Part shown: positions 33,666 through 45,512 of the stretch, piece by piece
Layout of the letters: every line of letters starts with the position of its first letter
How positions within the stretch are numbered: position 1 is the first letter of the stretch
Assembly (NCBI GenBank): GCA_949295995.1
Contig: CASFNK010000026.1
Span: forward strand, 1 to 53,511
DNA length: 53,511 nucleotides
Origin: an uncultured Pseudomonadota bacterium
Lineage (GTDB): Bacteria > Pseudomonadota > Alphaproteobacteria > RF32 > CAG-239
Direction of reading: 5' to 3'
The notes under the pieces: generated by a model
The model's database searches: none
What the model was told of the DNA's origin: nothing
The model's input: the letters and a program-made list of their open reading frames with translations, nothing else
Made by a program: the position numbers and the translations under genes

Positions 33666-36137
33666 TTAAACCGGCTTAACATTCCAAATTTTATCAGCAT
33701 ATTCCAATACCGCTCTGTCGCTTGAGAAATAACCGATATTGGCGACATTGATAATAGCTTTTTTAGCCCATTTTTCTTTATCCAAATAGTCTTTTTCAGC
33801 CTCATGAATGGTTTGCGTAAAGGCTTCCAAATCAGCCAAGACAAAGAAGTAATCACGATTAAGCAATTCTTCGTAAATCAGCTTAAAGAGCAAGACATAA
33901 TCTTTTTCGCAGAACATATTTGAATTGACGGCATTCATAATACGTTTAATGTAGTCAGAATTCTCATAATATTGTCTTGGATTATAAGCATTATTGCGTC
34001 TCATTTCTTTAATTTGCTCATCACGCAAACCGAAGAGATAGAAATTATCCTCTCCGACAGCTTCTCTGATTTCGATATTTGCGCCATCAAATGTCCCAAC
34101 AGTCAAAGCACCGTTCAAAGCAAATTTCATGTTACCTGTTCCTGACGCCTCAAAGCCGGCGGTAGAAGATTGAATGCTGACATCAGCACCGGGAATTAGC
34201 ACCTCCGCCAAAGAAACTTTATAGTCAGGAATAAAGACAACCTTGAGTAAACTATTTGCTCTTGGGTCTGCATTAATAACGCTGGCTACATTGTTAATGA
34301 GCTTAATGATGAGTTTTGCAAAGTTATAAGACGGAGCCGCTTTACCGGCAAAGATGTAAGTTTTGGAAGCAACCGGTTTAACACCGTCTTTAATAATTGC
34401 CAGATACTCGCCAATCACGTGTAAGATGGTCATGAGTTGACGTTTATACTCGTGGATACGCTTAGCATGAACAATAAACATACTGTTCGGGTCAACAATC
34501 ACACCTGTTGCATCAAAAATCTTTTGTGCTAAACGGGCTTTATTGCTCCGTTTAACTTCACTGAATTTTTTCACAAAGGTTTTGTCATCAACATAGTCTT
34601 TTAAGCCTTCCAGCAAGTCCAAATTGGTAATCCAATCTTCGCCGATTTTAGATGTAATCAGGTCAGACAAAGCGGTGTTAGCATGGAGTAACCAACGTCT
34701 TGGCGTAATACCGTTAGTAACGTTGATAAATTTCTCCGGCCATAATTCATAGAACTCAGGAACCAAAGAGTTTTTAATCAGTTCGGAGTGGAGTTTTGCC
34801 ACGCCGTTAACCGAGAAAGACCCAACAATTGACAAGTTAGCCATACGGATAACTTGATTATCGCCGTCGCCTGAAACAATCGTAACTTTTGAAAGTTTAG
34901 CGGTATCATCACCGAATTTACTTTTTGCAAAGTTAATAAAACGACGATTGATTTCGTAAATAATTTGCAAATGGCGAGGTAATAACTTACCCATTAAGCG
35001 AGCCGGCCAAGTTTCCAAAGCCTCAGGCAACAAGGTATGGTTCGTGTAGGCAAATATTTTAGTAGTAATATCCCAAGCATCATCCCAATCTTGCCCGTGA
35101 ACATCCATGAGCAAACGCATCATTTCAGGAATAGCGAGAGAGGGGTGAGTATCGTTTAGTTGAATGCAAACTTGGTTAGGCATTTCGCTAAAATCATTGC
35201 TCTTTTCCAAGAAGCGGCGGATAATATCTTGGATTGCGCAAGAAACGAAGAAATATTGTTGTTTTAAGCGCAATTCCTTGCCCGATTCGACGGCGTCCGA
35301 AGGATAGAGTACTTTTGACACGGTTTCGGTTTCGATTTTATCCCGCACGGCATCAATATAACCGCCTTCATTAAAGATATTAATATCCAATTCATCATCG
35401 GTTTTAGCTGAGAATAAACGCAAATAGTTAACGGACTTTCCGTCATATCCGACAATCGGGAAATCAAACGGCACGCCATACATTGTTTTTGTATTCATCC
35501 AAATATAGCTTTCTTGTCCGTTAGCGTTTTTGAAAGTTTCAACGTCTCCATACATCGGAATGGCAACTTTGCGGTCCAAACGAGCAAATTGCCAAGGAGA
35601 GTCTTCACCTTGCCAAGTATCGGCTTGTTCAACCTGATAACCGTTTTCAAATTTTTGTTTAAATAATCCGAATTGGTAGTTTATGCCATACCCAAATCCA
35701 GGGATTCCAAGAGATGCCATAGAGTCGAGATAGCAAGCGGCCAATCGACCCAAACCACCGTTACCGAGAGCGGGGTCATATTCTGCATCAAAAATCCCTT
35801 CAATGGATAAATCTTCAGGAAAACCGTCGATTTTGATATTCTTCAATACATGAAACAAACCAAGATTGTGCAAATTATTCTCTAAAGAACGACCGATAAG
35901 ATACTCAATAGATAGATAATAGACGCGTTTTGTGTTTACTTTGTTGTATCTGGCAATTGTTTCATACATTTTATCCATTGCGAATTCGCGTACGGCCAAA
36001 GCAATAGCTTCTAAGGCTTCATCTTTATTAATTTCGCGAACACGTTTTCCGATAAAGTATTTGATGTAGTGTTCAATGGATAATTTTAAGCGGGCTTTAT
36101 CAATTTCGCTGATAATTGCAGAATCTTTCTTATTCAA
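33666..36137 (-). CDS. glgP: Glycogen/maltodextrin phosphorylase
   Basis: 823 residues, full length. It removes glucose 1-phosphate from alpha-glucans. GNGGLGRLAACYLDSMASL, the DTHPSLAIPEMMRLL block and the pyridoxal phosphate site EASGTGNMKFALNG (C-terminal third, with the Schiff-base Lys) are intact. It stands alone, without other glycogen genes in the window, and its promoter region faces tolC. Confidence 0.96.
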   Translation of the reverse strand: MNKKDSAIISEIDKARLKLSIEHYIKYFIGKRVREINKDEALEAIALAVREFAMDKMYETIARYNKVNTKRVYYLSIEYLIGRSLENNLHNLGLFHVLKNIKIDGFPEDLSIEGIFDAEYDPALGNGGLGRLAACYLDSMASLGIPGFGYGINYQFGLFKQKFENGYQVEQADTWQGEDSPWQFARLDRKVAIPMYGDVETFKNANGQESYIWMNTKTMYGVPFDFPIVGYDGKSVNYLRLFSAKTDDELDINIFNEGGYIDAVRDKIETETVSKVLYPSDAVESGKELRLKQQYFFVSCAIQDIIRRFLEKSNDFSEMPNQVCIQLNDTHPSLAIPEMMRLLMDVHGQDWDDAWDITTKIFAYTNHTLLPEALETWPARLMGKLLPRHLQIIYEINRRFINFAKSKFGDDTAKLSKVTIVSGDGDNQVIRMANLSIVGSFSVNGVAKLHSELIKNSLVPEFYELWPEKFINVTNGITPRRWLLHANTALSDLITSKIGEDWITNLDLLEGLKDYVDDKTFVKKFSEVKRSNKARLAQKIFDATGVIVDPNSMFIVHAKRIHEYKRQLMTILHVIGEYLAIIKDGVKPVASKTYIFAGKAAPSYNFAKLIIKLINNVASVINADPRANSLLKVVFIPDYKVSLAEVLIPGADVSIQSSTAGFEASGTGNMKFALNGALTVGTFDGANIEIREAVGEDNFYLFGLRDEQIKEMRRNNAYNPRQYYENSDYIKRIMNAVNSNMFCEKDYVLLFKLIYEELLNRDYFFVLADLEAFTQTIHEAEKDYLDKEKWAKKAIINVANIGYFSSDRAVLEYADKIWNVKPV

Positions 36138-36338
36138 TTTTTCCTCCCCCTTGGTTCAAAACATACTAATTTATCCCAACATATAAGATAAATTGTTTGA
36201 AATATAGTTAATATCTTTGTAAATTTTAAAATAAACTTTAGTGAGATTATGAGTTTATTAAGAAATAAAGTTGCAAAATAATATCAAAAAGGTGTATATC
36301 ATCTGAAAATGTTAGAGTAAAAATTTAGAGGTGAATTT

Positions 36339-37691
36339 ATGAAAAAGACTTTTTGGTCCTCGCTGCTATTGGCAACGGCAATCTCGACATCTGCCAATGC
36401 TGAGACTATTTTTGAGGCATTGAGCTCAGCTTATGAGTCGAACCCGACTTTACAGGCGCAAAGAGCATATCTCCGTTCGGTTGATGAAAATGTTGCAATT
36501 GCAAAGTCTGGCTTTCGTCCGACCTTAGCCTTAACCGGCAGCTACACGGATGCATCGGTGGATAGCAATATTGAGCCCAAAAATCAGGATAATGACCAAA
36601 CGGTGATAGCAGCCACAATCAGTCAACCTTTGTTTAGTGGTTTTAGCACGGTAAATAGTGTTAAGTCGGCAGACAGTACGGTTCGTGCGCAACAAAATAC
36701 ATTGTCCAATGTTGAACAAACGGTATTTTTGGAAGCATCGACGGCATATTTGGATGTATTGCAAAATCAGGCGATTGTTGATTTGCAAAAGAATAATGAG
36801 AAGTTACTGAAAAAGCGTTTGGATGAAACTGTTGAGAGATTTAATGTCGGTGAAGTAACGAGAACCGACGTATCTCAAGCAAGGGCGCGTTATTCACAAG
36901 CTCGTTCGGATCGTATTGCCGCAGAAGGTGATTTGGAGGCCTCAAAATCAGTTTACACTAAGATAATTGGATCTAAGCCGGATAAATTAAGTTCGCCGAA
37001 AATCAATGACTTTTTACCAAAAACTTTTGAAGAGGCGCTAGATTATACCAAATCAAACAACTATGCTATTAAGTCCGCCAAAGAAACACTGAATGCCAAA
37101 ATCTATGATGTTTCGGCGAAGACCGGAGAATTGTTGCCGCAAGTTAGTTTGGATGGTCGTCTGTCTAATACCCAAACCAGTGGTGATATGTATGATGAGG
37201 ATCCTGATGTTGATAATGCCGAAATAGGGGTTAATATGACGATTCCTTTGTATGAGGCAGGGAAAACAAGGGCGAAGATTCGCCAAAGTAAATATTTGAA
37301 ATGGCAAGCCCAAGAGCAAGTCTTGGAAGCTGAGCGTCAAGCAGTTGCTGATGTAACCAGTGCTTGGGAATATATGGTAGCCAACCGTGCAAAAATCAAA
37401 TCTATTAAAGACCAAGTCAAAGCCAATGAAATAGCCTTGGATGGTGTTCAAAAAGAAGAAGCCCTGGGAAATCGTACGATTTTGGATGTATTGGATGCCT
37501 ACCAAGAATTATTAAATTCGAATGTAGAAGAGGTTAAAGCCCGCCGTAATTACTATGTATCGGGAATGAATGTCTTGATGGCAATGGGAAAATTAACTGC
37601 CGAAGATTTGAAACTAGGCGTTGACATCTATAATCCTAAAAAATATTATAAAGAAACCAAGGGCAAATGGTTATCATTGTCCATTGACTAA
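36339..37691 (+). CDS. tolC: TolC family outer membrane efflux protein
   Basis: 450 residues. Signal peptide (1-22, ANA-E). Two repeats of the TolC fold, each with long helices for the periplasmic tunnel and strands for the outer-membrane barrel. LQAQRAYLRSVDENVAIAKSGFRPTLALTGSY opens the first and IYDVSAKTGELLPQVSLDGRLS opens the second. Pairs with inner-membrane exporters. Followed 26 bases later by the PopZ gene. Confidence 0.92.
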   Translation: MKKTFWSSLLLATAISTSANAETIFEALSSAYESNPTLQAQRAYLRSVDENVAIAKSGFRPTLALTGSYTDASVDSNIEPKNQDNDQTVIAATISQPLFSGFSTVNSVKSADSTVRAQQNTLSNVEQTVFLEASTAYLDVLQNQAIVDLQKNNEKLLKKRLDETVERFNVGEVTRTDVSQARARYSQARSDRIAAEGDLEASKSVYTKIIGSKPDKLSSPKINDFLPKTFEEALDYTKSNNYAIKSAKETLNAKIYDVSAKTGELLPQVSLDGRLSNTQTSGDMYDEDPDVDNAEIGVNMTIPLYEAGKTRAKIRQSKYLKWQAQEQVLEAERQAVADVTSAWEYMVANRAKIKSIKDQVKANEIALDGVQKEEALGNRTILDVLDAYQELLNSNVEEVKARRNYYVSGMNVLMAMGKLTAEDLKLGVDIYNPKKYYKETKGKWLSLSID

Positions 37692-37717
37692 ATATGATGG
37701 ATTTACGGTGGTGAAAT

Positions 37718-39088
37718 ATGGCTGAAGAACCTAATCAAGAACTGTCCATGGATGATATTTTATCCTCCATCCGCAGTATATTAATGGAAGACAATGCCGC
37801 ACAACAGACCGGTGTACAGCCAACGCAGCCGAAAGAGGAAGCCGTTAAGGAAGACGCGTTAACTTCAAAAGAAGAAACAGAAGAGATTCTTTCAGCGTTA
37901 CCATCTTTAGAAATACCGGAAAATAATGAAGAGGAAATATCTGTAGATGATTTGCTTGATGCCGAAGACGAATTAAAAACGTTGGATGCGGAAGATGAAG
38001 TTTTTAATTTATCCCCCTCTATGATAAGGGAAGAGCCGGAAGAAGCGGTTGCCACAGAGAATAAAGAAACTTTTGCAGAGCCGGAAATTTCGGAAGATGA
38101 TATTTTAAATTTAAGTAATTTGGCTTCATCAATTCAAGAGAGTACTCAAGAGCAAAACGCTTCAGAAAGCAAGATTACGCCGGGTTTACATGCTCCTTTG
38201 GCATCAGAGGTTTTGTCTGTTGAAGATGCAGTAGCAGAGGATTCTTTTTCCTTAGATGAAGAGTTGTCAAGCAATAGTGAAATTTCTTTCGATAATATAG
38301 ACATACCCACAAACGAGCCTAAAGAAAATGAGGTTCCGCAGAATTTTGAAATAAAAGATCAAGCAACCTTTGATGCTGAATTAGAAGCACAGGAAGAAAA
38401 GCAAGAAGAGAAAAAGAAAGAAGAAATAAAAGCCGCCCTTCCGCCGCTAGATTTTGATTTACCTAAAGTAGATGTTGATGCTGAACCGATTTTTGAACCT
38501 GAAGGGCAAACGGTAACAGATGTTGATGTTACACAATTAAAAGAAAGTATTTCAGGTTCTGTTGACGAGGAGGAATTGATTACTTCTGAACAGGAATCTC
38601 AACCTGAGCCGCAAGCAATAGAAGATAATTTGCCAAATGACGTTTTAGGAGCATCTCCGACCTCAGAGTTTGAAGAAACAGCAGTTATAAATGAAACTGA
38701 AGAGTCGCAGGATTTGAGTGATGTTTCCCAACAAACTCAGGTTAGTGAAGCCTCTCAAGATGCGGCAGATGTTTCCGCCAATATCATTAACAATTTTGCC
38801 AAACTTTTTGCCGAGAAGAAAAACGCACAGGCCGAAGTAATGCCCGAACCGGAAACCACAGTTCTGCAAACAGCCTCTGTAAGAAATTCTTCGCAATCTA
38901 TTGCCGAATTGGTCAGAGAAGCTGTTGTCAAACAAGTAACCCAGCAAATGGATGTTAATTTTGAAACTTATGCCAAAGAGGCTGTTGCAGCTCAAACGCA
39001 AGCATGGCTTGATGCAAATTTGCCGGCGATTGTAGAAGCTGTTGTAGCAAAAGAAATTGAACGAGTGATGGCAAAGGTCGGTTCATAA
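37718..39088 (+). CDS. popZ: PopZ-like polar organising protein (DUF2497)
   Basis: 456 residues. A conserved N-terminal helix (QELSMDDILSSIRSILMED) and C-terminal region (VKQVTQQMDVNFETY through AWLDANLPAIVEAVVAKEIERVM) frame a very long acidic, Pro/Glu/Ser-rich middle with no order, roughly residues 35-390. PopZ forms polar condensates that anchor the chromosome origin and signalling proteins; the disordered middle sets material properties. It is about 2.5 times longer than the Caulobacter protein, nearly all of it linker. Directly upstream of valS, as in other alphaproteobacteria. Confidence 0.85.
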   Translation: MAEEPNQELSMDDILSSIRSILMEDNAAQQTGVQPTQPKEEAVKEDALTSKEETEEILSALPSLEIPENNEEEISVDDLLDAEDELKTLDAEDEVFNLSPSMIREEPEEAVATENKETFAEPEISEDDILNLSNLASSIQESTQEQNASESKITPGLHAPLASEVLSVEDAVAEDSFSLDEELSSNSEISFDNIDIPTNEPKENEVPQNFEIKDQATFDAELEAQEEKQEEKKKEEIKAALPPLDFDLPKVDVDAEPIFEPEGQTVTDVDVTQLKESISGSVDEEELITSEQESQPEPQAIEDNLPNDVLGASPTSEFEETAVINETEESQDLSDVSQQTQVSEASQDAADVSANIINNFAKLFAEKKNAQAEVMPEPETTVLQTASVRNSSQSIAELVREAVVKQVTQQMDVNFETYAKEAVAAQTQAWLDANLPAIVEAVVAKEIERVMAKVGS

Positions 39089-39223
39089 CGGGCTTCCGGA
39101 ACCGGTCTCAACAGATTTATGCTCTCAAATTGATTTTTGAGAGCATTTTGCGGTTTACATAACTAAAAATAAATGTTAATAAACAGACAATTACAATCAC
39201 AATTTAGAGTTTAAGGATAAAAG

Positions 39224-41869
39224 ATGTTAGAGAAAAATTATAACCCTAAAGAGTTTGAAGAAAAAATTTATGCCGATTGGGAAGAAAGCGGCGATTTTAA
39301 GCCGGATATGAGAAGCTCATCTGAGGCGTTCTCAATTGTTATTCCGCCCCCGAATGTAACCGGTGTTTTGCACTTGGGTCATGCTTTGGATGATACTTTG
39401 CAAGACATTTTAATCCGCTACAATAGAATGTTGGGCAAGAAAGTTTTGTGGCAACCGGGAACTGATCACGCCGGTATTGCCACCCAAATGGTTGTTGAAA
39501 GAAATTTGGCAAAAGAAGGGATTTCCCGCCATGATTTAGGTCGCGAAAAATTCATTGAAACCGTTTGGAAGTGGAGGGAACAATCAGGAGGTACGATTTG
39601 CAAACAGTTGCGCCGTTTGGGAGCCTCTTGCGATTGGTCGCGTGAACGCTTTACCATGGATGAGGGCTTGAGCCGCGCCGTACGCAAGATTTTTGTAAAT
39701 ATGTATAAAGACGGCTTGATTTATAAAGCCAAAAAACTGGTTAACTGGGATTCTAAGTTTATGACTGCGGTATCTGATTTGGAAGTTGTCCAAAAAGAAA
39801 CCGTCGGAAAGATGTATTATTACAAATATCCGATTGCAGGAGAACAGGGAGAATATATTCATATTGCCACTACTCGTCCCGAAACCATGTTTGGTGATAC
39901 TGCGGTTGCCGTTTCTAAAGAAAATGAGAAGTTAAAACACCTGATTGGTAAAAAGGCAATTTTGCCGATTGTTAATCGTGAGATTCCGATTATTGGAGAT
40001 GAACACGCTGATCCGGAAAAGGGAACCGGTGCAGTAAAAATCACGCCGGCACATGACTTTAACGACTTTGAAGTCGGAAAACGCCATAATTTGCCGATGA
40101 TTAATATTCTCAACGAAGATGCAACCTTAAATGAGAATACACCTTTCCCCGGAATGGATACGCAAACCGCTCGTCAAAAAACCATTGAGAAGTTGGAAGA
40201 ACTTGGCTTGATGGAAAAAATTGAAGACCACCCGATGGTTATTCCTTATGGTGATAGGTCAGGGGTTGTTATTGAGCCTTTAATGACGGACCAATGGTTT
40301 GTTGATGCGCCGAAATTAGCGGTTAAGGCTATGGAAGTTGTTGAAAACGGTGAGATGGAATTCGTTCCGAAGTCTTATGAAAAGACCTATTTTGAGTGGA
40401 TGCGCAACATTCAGCCATGGTGTATTTCTCGTCAACTCTGGTGGGGACACCAAATGCCGATATGGTATGGCCCTGATGGCGAAATTTTCTGTGAAGAAAA
40501 TGAAGAAGAGGCCCAAGCCGCAGCAGATAAACATTATGGTAAACACGTTGAATTAACGCGAGAAACCGATGTTTTGGATACCTGGTTCTCATCAGGTCTA
40601 TGGGCTTTCTCAACCTTAGGCTGGCCGGATAAAACAGAATTTTTGGATACCTTCTATCCGACATCTGTATTGGTTACCGGCTTTGACATCATCTTCTTCT
40701 GGGTTGCCCGTATGATGATGATGAGTATGTATATGATGAAACGTGTTCCGTTTCGCAAATGCTATATTCATGGGTTGGTTAGAGATGAAAAAGGTCAAAA
40801 GATGTCCAAATCTAAGGGTAATACGATAGACCCGATGATTTTGATTGACCAATATGGAGCCGATGCTTTGCGTTTCTTTATGGCTGCGATGGAAACCCAA
40901 GGTCGTGATATAAATATGTCTGAGGCACGTATCGCCGGATACAGAAACTTTGCCACCAAGTTGTGGAATGCGGCACGCTTTGGAGAAATGAACGAGTGTA
41001 AGTTGGCTGAAGATTTTGATGAAAATAAAGCCCAACTTGCTACCAACCGTTGGATTATAGCTAAAGTAAAAGAAGCTACCCAAGAAGTAACAAATAATCT
41101 GAATGACTTCCGTTTCTCTGATGCGGCCAATGCGGTATATCAATTCACTTGGGGTTCATTCTGTGATTGGTATATCGAAATGATTAAACCGATATTATAT
41201 GGTGAAGATGAAGCAGCCAAAGCTGAAACGCGTGCAACTTTTGCATGGGTATTGGATAGAATTTTGATTATTCTGCATCCGTTTATGCCCTTTATTACGA
41301 CCCAATTGTGGAATAACACGAGTGAGAAGCGTCAACATAAATTGATTAACCAGCCCTGGCCGAAAGCTGAAAGCTATGACCAAGAGGCGATGAAAGAAGT
41401 TGATTGGTCAATTGAGATGATTAGCACAATTCGTTCTCTCAGAGCCGAAATGAATATTCCGGCAGGAGCGAAATTAACGGTTTATTTTAAAGATGGCAAT
41501 GAGCATTCAGAGCGTAATTTGCAAACATTCAATCAAATTATTTGCTCTCTTGCCCGTTTGGAAAAATTGGAGCTTTTTGCTGAGGGGCAAGAAATCAGCA
41601 AAGATGTGGTTTCAAGTGTTTTCAGAGAGGGTGTAATCTTAATGCCGTTGAAAGGCGTTGTTGATTTTGCCGCTGAGAAAGAGCGCTTGAATAAAGAGCT
41701 TGCCAATTTGAACAAATATTTGGAAGGCTATGCCCGCAAGCTGAGCAATCCGAGCTTTGTAGAAAGAGCGCCGGCCAAGGTCGTTGAAGAAGAAAAACGC
41801 CGTCAAGCCGAGGCAATGGAAAATAAAGCCAAGATAGAAGAAGCACTTGCCCGCATTGCTAATTTTTAA
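39224..41869 (+). CDS. valS: Valyl-tRNA synthetase
   Basis: 881 residues. Class I motif PPPNVTGVLHLGHAL, editing domain (TTRPETMFGDTAVAV), KMSKSKGN in GQKMSKSKGNTIDP, and the C-terminal coiled coil (FAAEKERLNKELANLNKYLEGYARKL). Follows popZ by a 135-base gap with its own ribosome site. Confidence 0.96.
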   Translation: MLEKNYNPKEFEEKIYADWEESGDFKPDMRSSSEAFSIVIPPPNVTGVLHLGHALDDTLQDILIRYNRMLGKKVLWQPGTDHAGIATQMVVERNLAKEGISRHDLGREKFIETVWKWREQSGGTICKQLRRLGASCDWSRERFTMDEGLSRAVRKIFVNMYKDGLIYKAKKLVNWDSKFMTAVSDLEVVQKETVGKMYYYKYPIAGEQGEYIHIATTRPETMFGDTAVAVSKENEKLKHLIGKKAILPIVNREIPIIGDEHADPEKGTGAVKITPAHDFNDFEVGKRHNLPMINILNEDATLNENTPFPGMDTQTARQKTIEKLEELGLMEKIEDHPMVIPYGDRSGVVIEPLMTDQWFVDAPKLAVKAMEVVENGEMEFVPKSYEKTYFEWMRNIQPWCISRQLWWGHQMPIWYGPDGEIFCEENEEEAQAAADKHYGKHVELTRETDVLDTWFSSGLWAFSTLGWPDKTEFLDTFYPTSVLVTGFDIIFFWVARMMMMSMYMMKRVPFRKCYIHGLVRDEKGQKMSKSKGNTIDPMILIDQYGADALRFFMAAMETQGRDINMSEARIAGYRNFATKLWNAARFGEMNECKLAEDFDENKAQLATNRWIIAKVKEATQEVTNNLNDFRFSDAANAVYQFTWGSFCDWYIEMIKPILYGEDEAAKAETRATFAWVLDRILIILHPFMPFITTQLWNNTSEKRQHKLINQPWPKAESYDQEAMKEVDWSIEMISTIRSLRAEMNIPAGAKLTVYFKDGNEHSERNLQTFNQIICSLARLEKLELFAEGQEISKDVVSSVFREGVILMPLKGVVDFAAEKERLNKELANLNKYLEGYARKLSNPSFVERAPAKVVEEEKRRQAEAMENKAKIEEALARIANF

Positions 41870-41900
41870 AAAAAAGGGGTGATTATCACCCCTTTTTTTA
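41869..41900. terminator. Bidirectional terminator after valS
   Basis: AAAAGGGGTGA/TCACCCCTTTTTTT stem around 41872-41897, between convergent valS and the 41898 gene. Confidence 0.85.
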
Positions 41901-42671
41901 TAATTCAATCACCATACCATCATAGGCAAGGGAGACGTTATGGGGTAATTCTTTACCTAAAATCTCAATATCAACCTTGGGCGACAAGTGGGTTAAAATG
42001 ACCTTTTGCGGGTTAATACGTTCTAAATAATTTTTAATGAGATACCAGTTGCTATGCCCATTCTGAACTTGTTGCAAACCATTATTGCACTCAATAATCA
42101 AAAGCTTGAGGTTTTGGAGGAGAGAAATATTTTGCTCAGGAATAGCCTCATAATCGGTAATAAGAGCCATGTCTTTATACCTAAAACCTGAACTATGCAA
42201 ATGATGGTGTGGAAATTCCATACATAACCAATCCATCTCTTCAATTTTATTGTGGCCGGTTGAAATTGTGTTCCAAACAATTTTTTCTTTTCCGGCTTCA
42301 TGAAAATTACCAAACATATAAGCATAGCAGTTTTTCACTTCTTGCAGAGTTTCTTCCGAGGCATAAATATTGAGTTGCTTATCAAGTAAAGCTGCGGCAC
42401 GAAAGAGTTCTGGCACGCCGGCAATGTGGTCATAATGCCCATGGGTTAAAAAGACGCCATTAATATCGGTGATGTTATTTTCAATCGTCTGCAAGCGAAA
42501 TTCAGGTCCCATATCAACGAGCATTTTATGCCCATCATCTTCCAAATAAATGGAAAATCGGCTTCGTAGATTGTGAGGACTTTCTTTATTGATAATATCC
42601 CCCCAATTATTAAAGCACATCGGTGTTCCGTAAGCCGAGCCTGAGCCTAAAATTTTAATCAGCATATTCAT
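41898..42671 (-). CDS. Metallo-beta-lactamase-fold hydrolase (PhnP-like)
   Basis: 257 residues, single domain. HGHYDH (77-82) carries the first metal ligands and the Asp, HHHLHSSG and DYEAIP give later ones. The opening LGSGSAYGTPMCFNNWG is the long loop of PhnP-like phosphodiesterases. Substrate unknown, perhaps a cyclic phosphodiester. Located behind eno on the same strand after a terminator. Confidence 0.8.
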   Translation of the reverse strand: MNMLIKILGSGSAYGTPMCFNNWGDIINKESPHNLRSRFSIYLEDDGHKMLVDMGPEFRLQTIENNITDINGVFLTHGHYDHIAGVPELFRAAALLDKQLNIYASEETLQEVKNCYAYMFGNFHEAGKEKIVWNTISTGHNKIEEMDWLCMEFPHHHLHSSGFRYKDMALITDYEAIPEQNISLLQNLKLLIIECNNGLQQVQNGHSNWYLIKNYLERINPQKVILTHLSPKVDIEILGKELPHNVSLAYDGMVIEL

Positions 42672-42701
42672 ATCTCCTTGTTTCTCAGACTTCAGATTAG
42701 C

Positions 42702-42745
42702 AAAAAAAACTCCTCTGAAAAGAACTTTTTCAGAGGAGTGTGTAT
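42702..42745 (-). terminator. eno terminator
   Basis: ACTCCTCTGAAAA/TTTTTCAGAGGAGT stem; on the minus strand it is followed by TTTTTTTTGC. Confidence 0.85.
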
Positions 42746-42769
42746 TTTTAGCCCAAAAGGCTAATCAAA

Positions 42770-44092
<1,323 letters not shown>

Positions 44093-44253
44093 CTATTAAT
44101 TTATAAAATGAACTGGGTATAAAATCATTCATTTTTAAGAGAATGTCAAGCAGAGTTTAACAAAAACGAGAAGTTTTATAACAAAATAGTTTTTACTTGT
44201 AAGTTCGTATAAAGCCGTTAAAATAATTAAAAAATCAGAAAGGAGATAAAGAG

Positions 44254-44721
44254 ATGTTTTCGGAAAAATGGCATAAACGCTTTATGGAAGTTGCCGAGCT
44301 AGTGGCGACTTGGTCGAAGGATCCCTCAACCAAAACCGGAGCCATTGTCGTTGGTCCGGATAGAGAAATCAGGGCTACCGGCTATAACGGCTTGGTCAGA
44401 GGTGTGGATGATAATATTCCCGAGCGTATGGAGCGCCCGACCAAATATGACTTTTTTGAGCATGCAGAACGTAACGCTATTTATAATGCCTGCTTAACGG
44501 GAACATCCTTAAAAGGTTGCGTAATGTATGCCACGCACGCACCTTGCACGGATTGCGCCCGAGCCATTATCCAATCAGGTATAAAAATGGTGGTAACACA
44601 TGAAGTGAAAATTGATGCCAATACTCCGCAAAATACCTGGAGAGACAAGCTCATCTATTCTGAGCAAATGTTTAAAGAGGCCGGGGTAGAATATTTAACC
44701 TTACCCGAAAGTAAAAAATAA
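44254..44721 (+). CDS. dCMP/cytidine-type deaminase
   Basis: 155 residues. Zinc site HAE (70-72) and PCTDC (97-101). The N-terminus KWHKRFMEVAELVATWSKDPSTKTGAIVV and the DDNIPERMERPTKYDFFEHAERNAI insert match ComEB-like deoxycytidylate deaminases, which supply dUMP for thymidylate synthesis. AGAAAGGAG ribosome site. Confidence 0.85.
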   Translation: MFSEKWHKRFMEVAELVATWSKDPSTKTGAIVVGPDREIRATGYNGLVRGVDDNIPERMERPTKYDFFEHAERNAIYNACLTGTSLKGCVMYATHAPCTDCARAIIQSGIKMVVTHEVKIDANTPQNTWRDKLIYSEQMFKEAGVEYLTLPESKK

Positions 44722-44852
44722 GTCTAAAATTTACTGTTACAATTCCCTTGTAAAATATCTGAAGATGGATTATTTATATTAAAACGATTGTTTAACTTTA
44801 GATTAAAACTTTTAGTTTATGTATAGTGAAAAACAAACAGGGGAGAAAACAG

Positions 44853-45497
44853 ATGAAAGTACTCATAGCCGACGACCATGCACTGTTTCGCGACGGGTTA
44901 AGTATGCAACTTGAAAAATTAAATGCGGATTCGGTTGTCTTTCAGGCTGGTAGTTTTTCGCAAGCCCTGAAGATTTTATCTGATGAAAAAAAGTTGGATT
45001 TGATAATTGTTGATTTAGATATGCCGGATATGAGTTGGGAAGAAGGGCTTGCCTCTATTCGCCAAAATGCCGGTGGCGCGCGTTATGTGATAATTTCAGC
45101 CTCCGAAAATCCCCGTGATATAAGAAAATCTTTGGAAGCCGGAGCAAGCGGCTACATTCCCAAACGCTCTGAGCCCAAGATTCTGGCAAGTGCCTTGCAG
45201 TTGGTTTTAGATGGAGGAACTTATCTTCCTCCGTCGGTATTGGAGCCTAATCCGGCGCTATCAGGCTCGGAAAGAAACAGTGCAACGGCACCTGTGTCTA
45301 ATGGCAAAAATCTCACCCCAAGACAATTGCAAGTTTTAAGTTTTGTGGCACAAGGAATGTCTAACAAGCAAATAGCCTATGAAATAGGCGTTTCCGAGGC
45401 AACCGTAAAATTGCACATTAACGCGCTTTTGCGCTCGGTCGGTGCCACCAATCGTACGCAAGCTCTGATTATGGCTCAAAAAATGGGCTTGATTTAG
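44853..45497 (+). CDS. LuxR-type response regulator, orphan
   Basis: 214 residues from the ATG at 44853 (GGGGAGA). Receiver domain 1-120 with acidic pocket DD (7-8), phospho-acceptor Asp54 (VDLDMPD), Ser in VIISASE and Lys in YIPKRSEP. A Ser/Asn-rich linker joins a LuxR helix-turn-helix (LTPRQLQVLSFVAQGMSNKQIAYEIGVSEATVKLHI). No histidine kinase gene is adjacent, so its signal partner is encoded elsewhere. Confidence 0.9.
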   Translation: MKVLIADDHALFRDGLSMQLEKLNADSVVFQAGSFSQALKILSDEKKLDLIIVDLDMPDMSWEEGLASIRQNAGGARYVIISASENPRDIRKSLEAGASGYIPKRSEPKILASALQLVLDGGTYLPPSVLEPNPALSGSERNSATAPVSNGKNLTPRQLQVLSFVAQGMSNKQIAYEIGVSEATVKLHINALLRSVGATNRTQALIMAQKMGLI

Positions 45498-45512
45498 AAG
45501 CTAACCTCAAAA

